Shown one piece after another: positions 62,018 to 64,000 of a stretch of DNA of 64,000 nt (positions within the stretch are counted from its first letter, which is position 1; each line of letters begins with the position of its first letter). The translations under genes and the position numbers were made by a program. The stretch lies in NCBI GenBank assembly GCA_034520365.1, contig JAXHNP010000006.1:985001-1049000 (forward strand), given 5' to 3'. The DNA is from Desulfobacterales bacterium. Lineage in GTDB: Bacteria; Desulfobacterota; Desulfobacteria; Desulfobacterales; Desulfosalsimonadaceae. The notes beneath the pieces were generated by a model. The model did no database searches. It was not told the DNA's origin and saw nothing but the letters and a program-made list of their open reading frames with translations.

Positions 62018-63409
62018 TTGAGTGCAAAAAAAAATATGATTACTCAAAAATGCAAGCAAATCCTTAACACCTCCTATGACGGGATTTATGTTACTGACAG
62101 CTCCGGCAGAGCGCTTTATGTAAATGAGGCATATTTCCAGATCACCGGCCTGAAGCAAGATGACGTGTTTGACAAAACCCTGGATGAATTAATCAGTGGT
62201 GGGTACATCAAAAGTTCAGTAGCCAAAAGGGTGCTGCAATCCAAAGAGGTGACAACCATTGTCCAGGAAATAGGCAGCAAACAGGTAATAATTACCGGGA
62301 CCCCCTTGCTGGATGAAGATGGAGAGGTTGTTCTGATTGTAATTAATATTCGCGATATTTCTGAACTAAATTTTCTTCGGGAAAAGTATGAAGCCGCCCA
62401 CCGCCTGTCAGAGCAATATTATTCAGAGCTTGCAGAACTCAGGCTGCAGCAGTTAAACATGCGGCAAATTGTCGCCAAAAGTAAAAAAATGCATGATCTT
62501 ATTCAATTGGCAATGAGGGTATCCAGAGTTGATTCCACTGTGCTTATTAAAGGCGAGTCAGGGGTTGGCAAGGGGGTTTTTGCCGAGATGATCCACAATG
62601 CGGGCTTGAGATCGGCCAAGCCCTTTATACATATCAATTGCGCCTCTATCCCGGAAAATTTAATGGAGGCCGAGTTTTTCGGCTATGAAAAAGGCGCTTT
62701 TACGGGCGCAAAGGACCAGGGGAAAACCGGATTGTTTGAAATCGCCCATGAGGGCACCATCTTTCTTGATGAAATAGGCGACCTTCCTTTAATTCTGCAG
62801 CCCAAATTGCTGCAGGTATTGGAGACAGGCGAGCTTCGCCCGATCGGAGGGGTCAACAGTAAATTTGTTGACGTGCGCGTGATTTCAGCGAGCAACAAGA
62901 ATCTCGAAGAGATGGTAAATCAAAAGGAATTTAGGGAGGATTTGTATTATCGTTTGAAGGTGATTGAAATAGAAATTCCTCCCCTGCGGGAACGCAAAGA
63001 GGATATTCCCGCCCTGATTAACAATTACCTGCAAAGATTCAATGCGAGATATGGCTCAGATAAACAGCTTTCCATAGAAGCAATTCACCGGCTTGCAGCC
63101 CACCCCTGGCGGGGCAATATCAGGGAGTTGGAGAATTTAATTGAAAATTTATACGTTATGTCCGACAGTAAGTTCATTACGCTGCCTGATCTTCCAGACT
63201 ATATCGTCAGTCCCCAGCAGGGCCAGACGCCGGCAGACGAACATTTTTCGCCATTGGATATGAAAGAGGCGGTGGTTAAAATAGAAAAGCAAATGATCAA
63301 TGACGCTTTTAAGAAATGCAAAAATACTCGGGAAGCCGCCAGGCTGCTCGGTGTTAGTCAGCCTACACTAGTGCGGAAGATGAAAAGATATGGATTGCAG
63401 GGCTTGTAA
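62018..63409 (+). CDS. PAS domain sigma54-dependent activator
   Basis: A 463-residue enhancer-binding protein. The N-terminal PAS domain covers about residues 10-115 (ILNTSYDGIYVTDSSGRALYVN), followed by a short coiled linker (about 117-150). The AAA+ domain has Walker A GESGVGKG (about 177-184), the sigma54 loop in [10 protein letters not shown] (about 222-231) and Walker B IFLDEIGDLP; the Fis-type HTH is NTREAARLLGVSQPTLVRKM. The start is TTG 62018; ATG 62036 after a run of nine A is an alternative. It shares its family with the activator at 27013 but has a different sensor, so two signals may control the island. Confidence 0.9.
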   Translation: MSAKKNMITQKCKQILNTSYDGIYVTDSSGRALYVNEAYFQITGLKQDDVFDKTLDELISGGYIKSSVAKRVLQSKEVTTIVQEIGSKQVIITGTPLLDEDGEVVLIVINIRDISELNFLREKYEAAHRLSEQYYSELAELRLQQLNMRQIVAKSKKMHDLIQLAMRVSRVDSTVLIKGESGVGKGVFAEMIHNAGLRSAKPFIHINCASIPENLMEAEFFGYEKGAFTGAKDQGKTGLFEIAHEGTIFLDEIGDLPLILQPKLLQVLETGELRPIGGVNSKFVDVRVISASNKNLEEMVNQKEFREDLYYRLKVIEIEIPPLRERKEDIPALINNYLQRFNARYGSDKQLSIEAIHRLAAHPWRGNIRELENLIENLYVMSDSKFITLPDLPDYIVSPQQGQTPADEHFSPLDMKEAVVKIEKQMINDAFKKCKNTREAARLLGVSQPTLVRKMKRYGLQGL

Positions 63410-63419
63410 AAGAAAAATG

Positions 63420-63450
63420 CAGCCCCCGCTGTTGGGGGCCGCAAAAATTA
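63420..63450. terminator. Hairpin between convergent genes
   Basis: GCAGCCCCCGCTGTTGGGGGCCGC followed by AAAAATT: a GCCCCC/GGGGGC stem placed between the activator stop (63409) and the convergent hydrolase stop (63478). Shared terminator is likely; poly-T is weak on the plus strand. Confidence 0.65.
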
Positions 63451-63477
63451 ACCCGGGAGCTTCAGTCGGGCTGAAAC

Positions 63478-64000
63478 CTAAGCCAGAATATCCGCATATG
63501 CTTGCGGCTTTCTTTCATTTTTAAAGTTGATCACCTGAGTGACTTTTTCAATTTCCTTCAGATCTATTTCTTCAGCTATATGACCCCATTGCTCGTTTTC
63601 AATCTGCTTGATAATCTTACCGGATGGATGGATGATCGCGCTTTTCCCAAAGTGATCTCTAGCCTCGCGTTCCCCTTCATTTTGTTCGTCTCCGGCCTTA
63701 TTTACTTCCACAATATAAAACTGGTTTTCCATTGCTCTTACTTCCAGTTCCTTCAAGAAGGTCTCACTGCGGAAACCCCAGGTTGCCACGAGCACAAAAA
63801 CAATCTGAGCGCCTTTGACCAATAATGATCGATAGGCTTCCGGAAATGAGCGGTCAAAACAGATGAGAATTCCAATCTTGGTTCCGTTATCCAGCTCAAA
63901 AACAGGAAATTCCTTGCCGGCTCCGCCGAATTTTTCAAAGTAGTATTTTTCATCAGTGCCAAATGTCTCGGTATGGATTTTGGGCAGATGTACTTTTCGA
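63478..64000 (-). CDS. Carbon-nitrogen hydrolase (nitrilase superfamily), 5' part outside window
   Basis: The minus-strand frame is open from the window edge to its stop at 63478, giving about 173 C-terminal residues. The catalytic lysine region RKVHLP and the cysteine segment ILICFDRSFPEAY are those of Nit/beta-ureidopropionase/N-carbamoylputrescine amidase-like enzymes; the first catalytic Glu should lie in the missing part. The end is KNERKPQAYADILA. It is convergent with the sigma54 activator and probably belongs to the island: an N-carbamoyl or amide hydrolase would complement the amidohydrolase at 34951. Exact substrate unknown. Confidence 0.82.
   Translation of the reverse strand, partial: RKVHLPKIHTETFGTDEKYYFEKFGGAGKEFPVFELDNGTKIGILICFDRSFPEAYRSLLVKGAQIVFVLVATWGFRSETFLKELEVRAMENQFYIVEVNKAGDEQNEGEREARDHFGKSAIIHPSGKIIKQIENEQWGHIAEEIDLKEIEKVTQVINFKNERKPQAYADILA

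Overview
The window reads as a chromosomal segment of an anaerobic Gram-negative bacterium, most likely a Desulfobacterota (sulfate-reducer-like) genome. Reasons: complex I (nuoN), a fumarate-reductase-like pair whose Fe-S subunit carries an HdrB-type CCG domain, iron-sulfur Old Yellow Enzymes, an HdrB-like protein, sigma54 activators with GG-N10-GC promoters, and outer-membrane proteins. The taxonomic call is inference. No rRNA, tRNA, CRISPR array, transposase or integrase was seen.

Region 1 (1 to about 23.8 kb) is GC-rich with ordinary chromosomal content. In order: the 3' part of nuoN; a minus-strand block (DUF1365-DUF1499 fusion, FAD oxidoreductase, SRPBCC protein, small acidic protein, NAD(P)-binding epimerase-like protein); two FMN split-barrel paralogues flanking a PEP-synthase-like protein without a PEP barrel; a DUF523-DUF1722 protein; a YqeY-like protein; a porin behind a sigma54-type promoter; an HPF-cold-shock fusion; prfC; a DksA/TraR-type protein; a macrodomain protein; a methyltransferase; a 1.7-kresidue pseudokinase-ATPase-histidine kinase with its LuxR-type regulator; and a secreted lipase ended by a strong terminator. 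The spacers hold dispersed inverted repeats, hexamer/heptamer microsatellites and a composite element present twice in opposite orientation.

Region 2 (about 23.9 to 64 kb) is clearly more AT-rich at first and looks like a catabolic island. Three GG-N10-GC promoters (23931, 29475, 34824) precede three transcription units, and two sigma54 activators (27013, 62018) lie inside. Unit A: a class I fumarase-like hydratase (two subunits) and an SLC13-type carboxylate transporter. Unit B: two different Fe-S/FMN/FAD ene-reductases and an isocitrate-lyase/PEP-mutase family lyase, interrupted by a one-base frameshift. Unit C, about 21 kb on one strand: a hydantoinase/imidase-like amidohydrolase, an isochorismatase-family amidase, an envelope module (DUF1302 barrel, DUF1329, YCF48-like, MMPL/RND), a nitroreductase-like protein, an HdrB-like protein, a racemase-fold protein without its cysteines, DUF1847, a succinyl-CoA-synthetase-like ligase split by a small Cys protein, a CitE-like lyase, a second and divergent fumarase-like hydratase, and a TfrA/TfrB-like fumarate reductase whose B subunit is frameshifted. 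Beyond a large inverted repeat follow an MFS carrier, two tandem MmgE/PrpD paralogues, a universal stress protein, a second MFS carrier and a PAS-sigma54 activator. A convergent C-N hydrolase is cut by the window edge.

Working model (inference): a cyclic imide, ureide or N-heterocycle is taken up, its C=C bonds are reduced, the ring is opened and deamidated, and the resulting branched dicarboxylate is desaturated or reduced (Tfr-like), hydrated (fumarase-like), thioesterified (SucCD-like) and cleaved (CitE-like or ICL-like lyase) to central metabolites. The substrate cannot be read from the sequence.
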